Assembly: GCF_001877035.1 (NCBI RefSeq)
Contig: NZ_CP015756.1
Span: forward strand, 3,959,001 to 4,023,000
DNA: 64,000 nt
Source of the DNA: Clostridium estertheticum subsp. estertheticum
Lineage (GTDB): Bacteria; Bacillota; Clostridia; Clostridiales; Clostridiaceae
Direction: 5' to 3'
The translations under genes and the position numbers were made by a program. Below are positions 34,084 to 42,743 of this stretch, in pieces. The notes beneath the pieces are model-generated. The model saw only the letters and a list, made by a program, of their open reading frames with translations. It was not told the origin of the DNA and did no database searches. The stretch's first letter is position 1; each line of letters starts with the position of its first letter.

Positions 34084-34626
34084 TTAAAAAAACATCATTT
34101 TTAGTCCAAAAAACACTAAGATAATTCCTCCAATATAGTCTGCATATCTCCCTATAATATCTATTTTTTTTAGATATTTAGAAATTATAAAGGCTATTAT
34201 TACCATTATAAAAGTCACTGCTCCAATGATTAATGTATCTTGTAATAATATAACCTTTGTTATATTATTTAATACTGTAAATCCTACCACCATCGCATCT
34301 ATACTTACAGAAACCCCTAAAATAAGATACATCTTAGGTTTAAGTAGTGGACACTTACCTTGATTATCAATTCCTTCTTTAATCATAACAACTCCAACTA
34401 ACGCTATAATTATACCACCAATAATAGTTGGCATTGAAGCTACATATGTATTAAAAAGAAACCCCGCATAAGCTCCAATATACGATAATATAAATTGAAA
34501 TAAAGCAAAAGAAATTGTAAAACCTACCTTATTTTCAAGTTTAGTTTGATTGTTTAAGCCTATGCATAAAGCTACTCCAAAAGCATCTAAAGATAGAGCT
34601 AAAGCAATCATAAATAATGGGTACAT
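34084..34626 (-). CDS. mntP: MntP-type manganese efflux pump
   Basis: A 180-residue, six-helix membrane exporter with two repeats. The paired signatures are [17 protein letters not shown] in repeat 1 and [15 protein letters not shown] in repeat 2; the acidic Asp residues are thought to coordinate Mn2+. The ATG at 34626 sits behind a GGGGGTGGGG site; the frame opens earlier at a TTG inside that site. It begins the leftward group containing pepD and fur. A YtaF-like sporulation protein is a related alternative, because the two families share the fold. Confidence 0.85.
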   Translation of the reverse strand: MYPLFMIALALSLDAFGVALCIGLNNQTKLENKVGFTISFALFQFILSYIGAYAGFLFNTYVASMPTIIGGIIIALVGVVMIKEGIDNQGKCPLLKPKMYLILGVSVSIDAMVVGFTVLNNITKVILLQDTLIIGAVTFIMVIIAFIISKYLKKIDIIGRYADYIGGIILVFFGLKMMFF

Positions 34627-34830
34627 AGCCAGCTTCCCCACCCCCTTCAATAATAATTCATTCTAATTTCACTAATTTATGTGTATAACTTTCCATATAC
34701 CATTATCAATTATTCAGGCTTTCTTGTCAACTAAGATTTAACGACATAAAAAGTATTATTTAATTGCTCCTTGTATGTATTTGCTCTTATAGACTATAAT
34801 ATAAAGGTATTTACACTAGGAGGTGTTGTA

Positions 34831-35766
34831 GTGCTTTCAATATATAGCAGTTCGGAAAATAAACAACTTACAAAACTTGAAAATATAGAACCGGGTTGTT
34901 GGATTAATATGATAGATCCATCAGAGGAAGAATTAATATTTGTTTCAAAAAACACTAATGCACCTATGGATTTTTTAAGGGCTGCTTTAGATGAAGAAGA
35001 AACCTCCCGTATTGATATAGAAGATTGTACGTTAATTATATTAGATATTCCCTTTACTGATATCGACGATAATTCCTTAACCTACGATACTTACCCTATA
35101 GCTGTGATCCAAACAGACACCGTTATAATTACGGTTTGTTTAAAAAACAGTAAAGTATTATCAGATTTTGGCGATGGAAAAATTAGTTCCTTTTTCACAT
35201 ATAAGCGTCAAAGATTTATGCTTCAAGTACTTTATAGAATTGCGAAATACTATTTAATATACCTAAGGCAAATTGATAAGAAAAGTTACATAGTGGAAAA
35301 ACAACTACATAAATCCTTAAGAAATAAAGAACTTCTTCAATTATTGGCCCTAGAAAAATCGCTTGTTTATTTCTCTACTTCATTAAAAGGAAATGAAATC
35401 ACCTTAGAAAAAATGCTTAAGCTAGATATTCTTCAACAATATGAAGAAGATAAAGATGTACTCGAGGATGTTATTATTGAAAACAAGCAAGCTATAGAAA
35501 TGTGTTCTACTTATACTGATATTTTAAAAGGCACCATGGATGCCTACTCTTCTGTTATATCAAATAAACTAAATATCGTAATGAAATTTCTTGCTGCCAT
35601 TACAATAGTTATGGCTATACCAAATTTGGTTTCCGGACTATTCGGTATGAATGTAGGCGGAATACCCTATGGTAACAACACCAATGGTTTCTGGTACGTG
35701 TTTACATTTATTGTTTTTTTAGTTATTTCTTCTATTTATATCTTAAATAAGAAAGATATGTTTTGA
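34831..35766 (+). CDS. corA: CorA-family divalent-metal transporter
   Basis: A pentameric Mg2+ (or Co2+/Ni2+) channel. The 311 residues consist of a cytoplasmic alpha/beta funnel and long helices (1-245) and two C-terminal membrane helices. The hallmark is GMN, here FGMNVGGIPY, between them. The frame is open further upstream, but GGAGGTG (34819-34825) points to the GTG at 34831. It is divergent from the mntP group, so two metal transporters lie back to back. Confidence 0.93.
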   Translation: MLSIYSSSENKQLTKLENIEPGCWINMIDPSEEELIFVSKNTNAPMDFLRAALDEEETSRIDIEDCTLIILDIPFTDIDDNSLTYDTYPIAVIQTDTVIITVCLKNSKVLSDFGDGKISSFFTYKRQRFMLQVLYRIAKYYLIYLRQIDKKSYIVEKQLHKSLRNKELLQLLALEKSLVYFSTSLKGNEITLEKMLKLDILQQYEEDKDVLEDVIIENKQAIEMCSTYTDILKGTMDAYSSVISNKLNIVMKFLAAITIVMAIPNLVSGLFGMNVGGIPYGNNTNGFWYVFTFIVFLVISSIYILNKKDMF

Positions 35767-35891
35767 AAATTGAAACTAAAACAGTTCACCACTCGTATTA
35801 TATATGAGTAATGAATTTACATAAGTATTCACATTATTTACACTTCATATTTTGTGTATAAAAACTTTTTGATGATAGGAGGAATCTACTT

Positions 35892-36275
35892 ATGAGAAGA
35901 AGAAAAATTTTATATGTTGCGTTATTTATAGCTGCGCTATCCACCATATCTGCTTCAAAAACTTATGGAGCTACTACAGCAATGCCAGGTGGTACTGTAG
36001 TAATTGGATCACATGCTTTTTCACTTGACTACGCTAATGATACTAAAAATGAAAACGAAATTTCCAGCGCATTATTAACTGGCGGTGATGTATATGTTAA
36101 AGTTTTTGATAATACATGGGTTAATAACACTACCTCTCTAGCTATAAATGCTAACATAATTCCTAGTGTAACTTATAAAAGTTCTACTGGTATAGAAAGT
36201 AGTTTTGCAGCTGGTGATGCCTCTTCAGATACACCAACTGTTACAGATCCACTACAGATAATTAGCATAGAATAA
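35892..36275 (+). CDS. Exported stand-alone surface-module protein (P1)
   Basis: A 127-residue exported protein: basic start MRRRKILY, hydrophobic core, likely signal-peptidase site near residue 26 (KTYGA). The rest is a single module (about 33-110) with GTVVIG, LDYAND, ISSALLTGG, VYVKVF and IIPSVTYK. The same module starts the HtrA-type protein at 51334 and the Ig-like protein at 57706. It lacks any further domain. AGGAGGA precedes the ATG. I do not recognise a named domain; it could be a minimal cell-surface or matrix protein. A SLAP-domain operon converges on it from the right. Confidence 0.8.
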   Translation: MRRRKILYVALFIAALSTISASKTYGATTAMPGGTVVIGSHAFSLDYANDTKNENEISSALLTGGDVYVKVFDNTWVNNTTSLAINANIIPSVTYKSSTGIESSFAAGDASSDTPTVTDPLQIISIE

Positions 36276-36286
36276 ATTTTATTTAA

Positions 36287-36413
36287 GCACGATTTGAAAA
36301 ATGGCAATTTGTAAAATTGCTATTTGTAAAAGCACGATTTGAAAAAGCGCAAAGGCGCTTTATGAAAAGCACGATTTGTAAAATAGCAATATGTAAAATT
36401 GCTATTTGTAAAA
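36287..36413. repeat. Three tandem GCACGATTTG-box hairpin units
   Basis: Units start at 36287, 36332 and 36369, each opening GCACGATTTG(T/A)AAAA. The interior hairpins differ: GCAATT/AATTGC, AAAGCGC/GCGCTTT and TAGCAAT/ATTGCTA. Boxes are conserved while stems change but still pair. Confidence 0.75.
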
Positions 36414-36457
36414 GCGAGTAACGTTTCACAAAATAGTTGACCCCTATATATTGGTAT

Positions 36458-36506
36458 AAATAAAAGATAAGAGATAGTTTTAGAAACTATCTCTTATCTT
36501 TTATTT
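36458..36506. terminator. Bidirectional terminator with 23-bp perfect stem
   Basis: AAATAAAAGATAAGAGATAG-TTT (36458-36480), loop TAG, then the exact complement (36484-36506). It separates P1 from the convergent SLAP operon. Confidence 0.85.
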
Positions 36507-36512
36507 ATGATT

Positions 36513-36899
36513 TTATTTAACCTCTTCTCCCTTTTTTAGTTCTAAATCTACTGAGTAAGCTACCTTATCTGATTTTAGAAGTTTAACTACCACTTTATCA
36601 TTTACTTTTCTAATTGGAAAAGCTGTAGTACCTTTACCTATTACCCCTATTGGATTTATAGCTTTTCCATTATAATATATCTGGTATTTTGTAACATCCT
36701 TGTATTGTTTCTTTCCTGCATCTGATAGAGTTACATTTACTACAGATGCAAAAGAAGCTTTTCTTACAGTTGCTGTAATTGGTGCTGATGGATCTACTTC
36801 ACCCGACTTGCTTTTCGCATAAAATATACCTGAAATAGCTAGTATAATTACTATAACCGCAACTATACCTATTGTCTTTTTATTAATTTTATTTTCCAT
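36513..36899 (-). CDS. Membrane-anchored protein, small paralogue (128 aa)
   Basis: A short basic start, one membrane anchor (IGIVAVIVIILAISGIFYA), then an extracellular domain of about 85 residues (ATVRKASFASVVNVTLSD, YQIYYNGKAINPIGVIGKG, TTAFPIRKVNDKVVVKLL). The same domain ends the 219-residue protein encoded next door. AGGAGTG fixes the ATG at 36899. It is the last gene of a three-gene operon behind a SLAP-domain protein. Family not recognised; a surface or export accessory role is inferred from position. Confidence 0.75.
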   Translation of the reverse strand: MENKINKKTIGIVAVIVIILAISGIFYAKSKSGEVDPSAPITATVRKASFASVVNVTLSDAGKKQYKDVTKYQIYYNGKAINPIGVIGKGTTAFPIRKVNDKVVVKLLKSDKVAYSVDLELKKGEEVK

Positions 36900-36932
36900 T
36901 ATTATATTCACTCCTATTATTATATTATTTTT

Positions 36933-37592
36933 TTATCTGACACTTAATTTTATATTTAATTCCTTAATAACCTTCTTATTTTGGTCTAAAAACTTTACTA
37001 CCACCTCGGTTCCAGCATTTTGAACTGGGAACAGGGTAGTCTTACTTTTTGAAATACCCTCTATTGCTGATATCTTTTTATTTCCAATAGAAAATTGATA
37101 ATATTTATAACTACTAAATTTTTTATTATCCTTAATTATTTCTGCCGTAGATCCAAAATTTGCAGCTTTAATAAATACTACAAGTCCATCTTTACTACTT
37201 TCTACCTTTGTATTTTCGTCTTTCACTTGTGCTGCTGTTAGGGGTTTTTCTTGTGCTGCTATTTTAGCATTTTGCTGTATTAACAATATGGTTTGTTTTT
37301 GCTTAGCTGTCTGAACCTTACCTTTATTGGTAATATCTTTATTAGCTACACTTGCTTCTTTTCCCCCTGATTTTACTCTACCAGTTTTAGAATTGTCAGT
37401 TGTGGAATTAGGGTTTGATTTTTTTACATCATCCTTTTTTAGCTCTCCTGTATCCAAGGCAGTTTTATTTTTAATACTAGCAGCCTCTTTATCAACTTTT
37501 GATTTATGAAGTAATAATACTGAAGATACTATTACTACTATAATTACAAGCAATGAAATTATTATATTACGTTTTTTTCTATCAATTTTCAT
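36933..37592 (-). CDS. Membrane-anchored protein, large paralogue (219 aa)
   Basis: One N-terminal anchor (IIISLLVIIVVIVSSVLLL, about 9-28), a low-complexity Lys/Thr/Asn/Ser-rich linker (30-125), then a C-terminal domain (about 130-219) homologous to the neighbouring 128-residue protein: FIKAANFGSTAEI, YKYYQFSIGNKKISAI, TTLFPVQNAGTEVVVKFL. The linker suggests the domain is held away from the membrane through the cell wall. It lies in an operon with the SLAP gene (19 bp upstream) and the small paralogue (21 bp downstream). Function unknown. Confidence 0.78.
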   Translation of the reverse strand: MKIDRKKRNIIISLLVIIVVIVSSVLLLHKSKVDKEAASIKNKTALDTGELKKDDVKKSNPNSTTDNSKTGRVKSGGKEASVANKDITNKGKVQTAKQKQTILLIQQNAKIAAQEKPLTAAQVKDENTKVESSKDGLVVFIKAANFGSTAEIIKDNKKFSSYKYYQFSIGNKKISAIEGISKSKTTLFPVQNAGTEVVVKFLDQNKKVIKELNIKLSVR

Positions 37593-37611
37593 TTCTTATC
37601 CTCCTCATATA

Positions 37612-38442
37612 CTACATTCTGAAATATACTTTACAATTGTTTATATCAGCATCCTTATTAATAATATAATCTTCTGTTATAGTAAAATCATAAATTTTTG
37701 CCTTATGAGGATTTACATTTACATTTTCGACATCAAATACTCCACTAGCCACTACCTCTCCGTCCTCATCCTTAATTACTATTGGTAATGTTTCTAATTT
37801 CACAATTGTATCACACCCATTACGAATCATGAAAACTATAGAAATAGAATCATCAAAACACCTTAAAGTTTTAAACACTTCAATATTAACATCCTCAGCC
37901 TTTATTAAAGGTAACTTATTTAAGAATTTTGTAAAAGTACCTTCTAACTCATGGTGATCATCACCTGGAAATCCTTCAAATTCACACTTTACCGTATTTA
38001 CTGTGCTAACAGATTTTTCAAACTGTATTTCCCAATCATCATTTTGAATAAGATTAACAAATAGGTTTATTTTATCAAAATAAACCTTATATGGCCTTGC
38101 GCAAAACGGTGGCAATATACCAAAATCCTTCATATCCATGGTCTGGCTTGCAAGTATATCACCATTTTTATTTACAATAAGTAATGGTACTTTATGAAAA
38201 TTAATCTGCTTAGATGATCCATTTCTTATATAAACACTAACCTCAATTTTATCTCCCATATCAAAAGTGTATATACCATTAATACATACTTGTCCATCTT
38301 CAAGTGGTGGTAACTCATTTAATTCCTCTAGTATAAGATCCTTTTGAAAATCTGACATAACTCCTTTGTCATTCTCACTAAGATCAAGTTCTATCTTTAC
38401 CGCCTCTTTTTCTAATACTAGTACGTTCTCTTTACTTGTCAT
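37612..38442 (-). CDS. SLAP-domain protein with two repeats (276 aa)
   Basis: Two tandem SLAP repeats (about 25-145 and 165-276) with the recurring pattern LPPLEDGQVCINGIYTFD, VYIRNGSSKQINFHKVPL, VNKNGDILASQTMDM, and PYKVYFDKINLFV; the second repeat has KLPLIKAEDVNIEVF, FMIRNGCDTIVKLETLPI and KDEDGEVVASGVFDV. No signal peptide, so it is probably cytoplasmic. SLAP proteins are known from accessory-Sec S-layer assembly in Bacillus. It leads an operon with two membrane-anchored paralogues and converges on P1. No SecA2 is in the window. Confidence 0.82.
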   Translation of the reverse strand: MTSKENVLVLEKEAVKIELDLSENDKGVMSDFQKDLILEELNELPPLEDGQVCINGIYTFDMGDKIEVSVYIRNGSSKQINFHKVPLLIVNKNGDILASQTMDMKDFGILPPFCARPYKVYFDKINLFVNLIQNDDWEIQFEKSVSTVNTVKCEFEGFPGDDHHELEGTFTKFLNKLPLIKAEDVNIEVFKTLRCFDDSISIVFMIRNGCDTIVKLETLPIVIKDEDGEVVASGVFDVENVNVNPHKAKIYDFTITEDYIINKDADINNCKVYFRM

Positions 38443-38598
38443 ATTATATTCCTCCTAATGCGCTCTCCCATATAATTTATATTTTGAATTTGGTATTAAT
38501 TATACCATATAATTCTAAAATAATTGTGAACTTTTCATTTTATTCGCCCACTTTAAACTACGTTAAAACACACAAATAGTTGCACCTCATTGAAAAAC

Positions 38599-38641
38599 AA
38601 AAAAGAGATCATCCAATTAAATTGAATAATCTCTCTTTTTT
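38599..38641 (-). terminator. Terminator after the second chemoreceptor
   Basis: An imperfect stem AAAAAGAGAT / ATCTCTCTTTTT, flanked by A/T runs, lies downstream of the leftward chemoreceptor and upstream of the SLAP operon. Confidence 0.7.
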
Positions 38642-38691
38642 ATTTGACTTTTATTAAAGTGTTCCCTGCTTTCATAACAACAGCCCTATCT

Positions 38692-40317
38692 TTAAATTTT
38701 AAATTTTTCTACGCTTTCAGATAAACTTTGTGCCATACCCGCAAGGGTTTCTGCTGTTGCAGTCATCTCTTCTGAAAAAGCCGTCTGCTGCTGCGTTGTA
38801 GCTGAAATTTCCTCAGCAGATGCTGCTACTTCTTCTGAAACACTTGCTACTGATTCTACTTTTTCCACCACATAGTTTTTAGACTTAACTGCAGATTCTA
38901 ATGCATAATTTACATTTTGAATTTGAGGATCTATAAGCTTAACTTCATCCAATATATCCTTAAATGAAGCAACTGTACTCTCCACTGTAACAACCTGCTC
39001 TTCAATTTTATTAGTTACGAGGTCAGCTTTACTCGATACTTCCTTTGTATCCTTAGTAACTGTGCTTACAAGTTCCATAATTCCATTTGAGGAAGATGAA
39101 ACTTGTTCTGCAAGTTTTCTTATCTCATCTGCAACTACCGCAAATCCTTTTCCTGATTCGCCAGCCCTAGCAGCTTCTATGGAAGCATTAAGTGCGAGCA
39201 GATTAGTTTGCCCTGCAACATTATTTATAACCTCCGTAATAGCTGTAATTTTTTCTACGCTAACATTCAACAATAGAAGTTTTTCTGTAACATATTTAAA
39301 TCCCTGTCTTATATCTTCCACAGAGCTTACAAGGTCTTCTATTCTTAACGATCCTATATCCGCAGCCCCTTTAATTTTACTACTTCCTACTGAAACCATT
39401 TGAGCATTTTCATTTATAGTATCAAATGTTTTTGTAAATTCTTCAAGGAGTGTAACGGATTCAATAAGATTTTGACTTTGTTTTGTAGCACCATCTGCAA
39501 CTCCTCCTACAGCTCTCGTGATCTCCATGCTGGATGATGCAACTTCTTCACTAGAAGCAGAAAGAGTCTGAGAAACACCATTTAAATCACTGGTGGTACT
39601 TTTTATACTTCCAATCATCTCTCTAAGTGTTTCTAAAGTTTTATTCATAGCTTTAGCTAAAACACCAACTTCATCATTAGATTCAGCTTTCAAAGTAGCT
39701 GTAAAATCACCCTCTGAAATTGTTTCTAGTGCAGAAACGACATCTTTAATAGGTTTTGTAATTTTCGATGAAAAAAAGTATGCAAATATTAATATTAGAA
39801 TTAAACTTATTACAAATAATAATCCTATACTCTTTATAATGTTAATAGCAATACCTGTTAAATCTTGAGTATTAATTGTTATTGATGAAACCCCGATAAC
39901 TTTACCATCTTTTAATGCTGGAACAATCGTAGTAAATCCTTTATACATTTCACTCTTATAATCCTTGTTATTCCCATCCTTAAGTGCTTCTAATGCTTTG
40001 GAATCCCCTGATTTCCCTATTTGACTTTTGTCACTATTCACCATTGTTTTTCCAGTTGAATCCATATACTGAAAATTTGTAATGTTAGGTTGGGCCTTAC
40101 ATAATTCCTCCATGTAAGCTTGGGTATCAGTCATGTTATAATTGGATTTTTCTAAACTCATCCTTGCTTGCCCTATAATTATATTACTATCTGCCTTAAT
40201 CTGTTCATTGAGCATGGTACCCATATTTACAGCTATTAAAGCAAACATAGTTACCATACTTATAATTGCTACTGACATAAAACCTGCTGTAACCTTTTTT
40301 CTAAGGGAATTAAACAA
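38692..40317 (-). CDS. Methyl-accepting chemotaxis protein (single-Cache type)
   Basis: A 541-residue receptor with membrane helix 1 (about 12-34), a short extracellular sensor (35-160) with [11 protein letters not shown] and [12 protein letters not shown], membrane helix 2 ([19 protein letters not shown]), HAMP and the signalling domain with [20 protein letters not shown] and adaptation-helix segments. The sensor is about 125 residues, consistent with a single Cache domain. It follows the SLH gene on the same strand (164 bp after its stop), with a terminator between them. Confidence 0.94.
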   Translation of the reverse strand: MFNSLRKKVTAGFMSVAIISMVTMFALIAVNMGTMLNEQIKADSNIIIGQARMSLEKSNYNMTDTQAYMEELCKAQPNITNFQYMDSTGKTMVNSDKSQIGKSGDSKALEALKDGNNKDYKSEMYKGFTTIVPALKDGKVIGVSSITINTQDLTGIAINIIKSIGLLFVISLILILIFAYFFSSKITKPIKDVVSALETISEGDFTATLKAESNDEVGVLAKAMNKTLETLREMIGSIKSTTSDLNGVSQTLSASSEEVASSSMEITRAVGGVADGATKQSQNLIESVTLLEEFTKTFDTINENAQMVSVGSSKIKGAADIGSLRIEDLVSSVEDIRQGFKYVTEKLLLLNVSVEKITAITEVINNVAGQTNLLALNASIEAARAGESGKGFAVVADEIRKLAEQVSSSSNGIMELVSTVTKDTKEVSSKADLVTNKIEEQVVTVESTVASFKDILDEVKLIDPQIQNVNYALESAVKSKNYVVEKVESVASVSEEVAASAEEISATTQQQTAFSEEMTATAETLAGMAQSLSESVEKFKI

Positions 40318-40422
40318 CTATACCATCTCCTTTATAATGACTCTCGATTTCATTATCTTATGCGACGAGAAAAATGTCAATATTTTTTATTTTTTGAACT
40401 TATAAGTAATAATATAAATAAA

Positions 40423-40456
40423 AAGGTAGAATTGTTGTTTTAAACAATTCTACCTT
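40423..40456 (-). terminator. Terminator after the SLH gene
   Basis: AAGGTAGAATTGTT and AACAATTCTACCTT form a stem around a short loop, with T-rich flanks on the minus strand. Confidence 0.75.
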
Positions 40457-40481
40457 ATTCTATATAAGTTTTATTAAATTT

Positions 40482-42701
40482 TTAATGAATATCAACTATA
40501 GTACCATCAATACCCAAAACTAATGTTTTAAATTCATCTACTTTAACCTCAGTTAAAAAGCCGTCCATACTACCATCATAATTGTTAAGTCTCGCTTTAT
40601 TGAAATACTTACTAAATGTATAGTTTACGTTATCAATAGTTACTCCTGTCGGATTAAGTATATCTGGTGTAACAGCTTTAATTGTTCCCATCTTAACTTT
40701 ATCATATACATAAACGAAGGTGTTTTTATTCCATATATCTGATACAAAATAAACTACATCATAAGCATTTAAATCAGTTTCTTGTATATTTGCATTTCTA
40801 TAAATATAATTATACTTTATATTCTTAAACTGATTTATAAGTTTAATGTTATCAGCTTTATATACTTGAGGTTCGCCGAAATTTGCATCAACTATAACAG
40901 CATAATCATATCCTACATTATCGCTTTTCTTTGTTAAAATAATTGAAGAATAAGCTCTCACAGCTTTGGCTGCAACTTCATAATCCACAGACACTCCATG
41001 ATAATAATATAAAGAAGCTTTGGGAAGTGTCATAGTTTTAGCTTTGCCCGCATCATCCGTGTAAGCTATTAACGGGCTTGCTACACTAGTTACAGAATAT
41101 TTTTCTGTGGAATTTTCTTTTCTATCAATTTTAGTAATCATAGTATCACTAACATATAATTGGTATTTAACACCGATTTCTAGAGGATTTAGTCCATCCT
41201 TTACGGTTAAAGTCCCTTTATCCGTAATAACTTGATTATCATTTAACTTGTCTGAAGTCTTAAGATTTCCAAGTATCAGATATTCACCCATACTACCAAT
41301 TTTCTGTTCTATGCTTTTTATACCAACTACCTTGCCATCATGCCCTATCATTACAGATACCAAATCTCCTGTTTTAAAAGAAGAGAGGTTAGTAATATCC
41401 ATATTCTTACTGTACGTGTAGCTCTTTTTATCTACTTCAATAGCATTTGTTGCATCATTACTCGCAATGAACTCTGTGATATTTCCCTCTATATAATTTG
41501 AAGTAACAAGTATATACCTATTATTACCATTTATATCAGTAACGCTGTATACTACATCCCTATCCCCAATTTCTTCTTTTGTTATAAACTTACCATTCTT
41601 CATAATCTTAGTATCAGGATCAAAAGTTATATCTCCTAGTGTATCTGACTTCGTATTAAAATCTTTAGCAAGCTCTGGTTTGCTGTATATAGGGTCTGTT
41701 ATAACAGCGTAGTTATTTAAAACCTTATCACTATTGTCAATTATTATAGACATATTAGGTACTAATATACTATTAAGTTTAGCATAATCTTGCTTTTGGC
41801 CATGATAATAATAACTAATACCAGATGGTAGAGTCATGCTGGTCTGGGCGCCATCTTTATCATAATAAACAACATTACCGAGTATTGTGTTCACAGTAAC
41901 ACTTACCGTTGCTCTAAGTTCACCATAAACCTTTGTAATTTGTCCGTCCTCTATTTTGACCCTAAACGTTGGTCCAACCTTAATCTTTTTCTTATTACTA
42001 GCTGAAATAGTCATAATCCCTTTATCTGTTAATATTTCATTATCTGCTAAATTATCATAAGAATCCGAATCATCTTGTATAATACAATCTGTATATAAAT
42101 TACTCGCCTGTGAAAAATTTTCTTTAGTAGTACTACCCTTTACCTGCGTGCTAAGTAACCTATCAAACATTACAGCTGCAGCATTAATAGTAATAGTATC
42201 CGTAGTTCTTAAATTAAGTTTATCTGTTAGCTCTAAATCAGATGCTTTTTTTATATAATTAATAGGGAAACTTCCAGTTAAATCCGATTTTGAATAACCT
42301 AAAAGATGTACCATATTAACACAAATATCCTGATAAGTTGCACTACTCGCTGGATGGAAATAACCATCATTTGTGCCATATAAAAGTCCCTCTCCAACAA
42401 TAGCATTAACGTACCCACTAAGGACACTACCACTAGCTACATCTGGAAATATTGTTTTCCCGCGAAGACTCGCTGCGCTATCACCTAATCCATCAGCTAT
42501 AGCCATAGCCTTTATTAATTCACCATTCGTCATTTTTTTGTTAACATTCGTAACTGTACTGTCTATAATTCCAAGCTGTTTCATCTTTGCAACAGAAGTT
42601 TTATAATCTAAAGTAGTTGCAAAAGTTGAAGCAGGAACCATAACATTTATTAACATTGATAAACTCAAAACAATACCCAACAACGATTTTTTTATTTTCA
42701 T
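40482..42701 (-). CDS. SLH-domain S-layer-type surface protein (739 aa)
   Basis: Signal peptide (1-29, ending ASTFA), then three SLH repeats (about 30-190: KMKQLGIID, FPDVASGSVLSGYVNAIVGE, YFHPASSATYQDICVNMVHLLGY) that bind pyruvylated cell-wall polymer. Two internal copies of an unrecognised unit of about 230 residues follow: NEILTDKGIMTISASNKK, SYYYHGQKQDYAKLNS, NYAVITDPIY are matched by NQVITDKGTLTVKDG, LYYYHGVSVDYEVAAK, DYAVIVDANF. A 20-bp palindrome lies just before the start codon. The final FKTLVLGIDGTIVDIH resembles a remnant at 7487. It is probably surface-attached. Confidence 0.88.
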   Translation of the reverse strand: MKIKKSLLGIVLSLSMLINVMVPASTFATTLDYKTSVAKMKQLGIIDSTVTNVNKKMTNGELIKAMAIADGLGDSAASLRGKTIFPDVASGSVLSGYVNAIVGEGLLYGTNDGYFHPASSATYQDICVNMVHLLGYSKSDLTGSFPINYIKKASDLELTDKLNLRTTDTITINAAAVMFDRLLSTQVKGSTTKENFSQASNLYTDCIIQDDSDSYDNLADNEILTDKGIMTISASNKKKIKVGPTFRVKIEDGQITKVYGELRATVSVTVNTILGNVVYYDKDGAQTSMTLPSGISYYYHGQKQDYAKLNSILVPNMSIIIDNSDKVLNNYAVITDPIYSKPELAKDFNTKSDTLGDITFDPDTKIMKNGKFITKEEIGDRDVVYSVTDINGNNRYILVTSNYIEGNITEFIASNDATNAIEVDKKSYTYSKNMDITNLSSFKTGDLVSVMIGHDGKVVGIKSIEQKIGSMGEYLILGNLKTSDKLNDNQVITDKGTLTVKDGLNPLEIGVKYQLYVSDTMITKIDRKENSTEKYSVTSVASPLIAYTDDAGKAKTMTLPKASLYYYHGVSVDYEVAAKAVRAYSSIILTKKSDNVGYDYAVIVDANFGEPQVYKADNIKLINQFKNIKYNYIYRNANIQETDLNAYDVVYFVSDIWNKNTFVYVYDKVKMGTIKAVTPDILNPTGVTIDNVNYTFSKYFNKARLNNYDGSMDGFLTEVKVDEFKTLVLGIDGTIVDIH

Positions 42702-42723
42702 TTTTCTACCATCCTTTTTATTT

Positions 42724-42743
42724 AGATAGTGTTAACACTATCT
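42724..42743. promoter_or_regulatory. 20-bp perfect palindrome upstream of the SLH gene
   Basis: AGATAGTGTTAACACTATCT lies 22 bases before the SLH start codon and next to the IS region. GTTAACACTATCTTT recurs at 44548-44562 on the far side of the transposase. Operator or hairpin in the leader. Confidence 0.5.
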
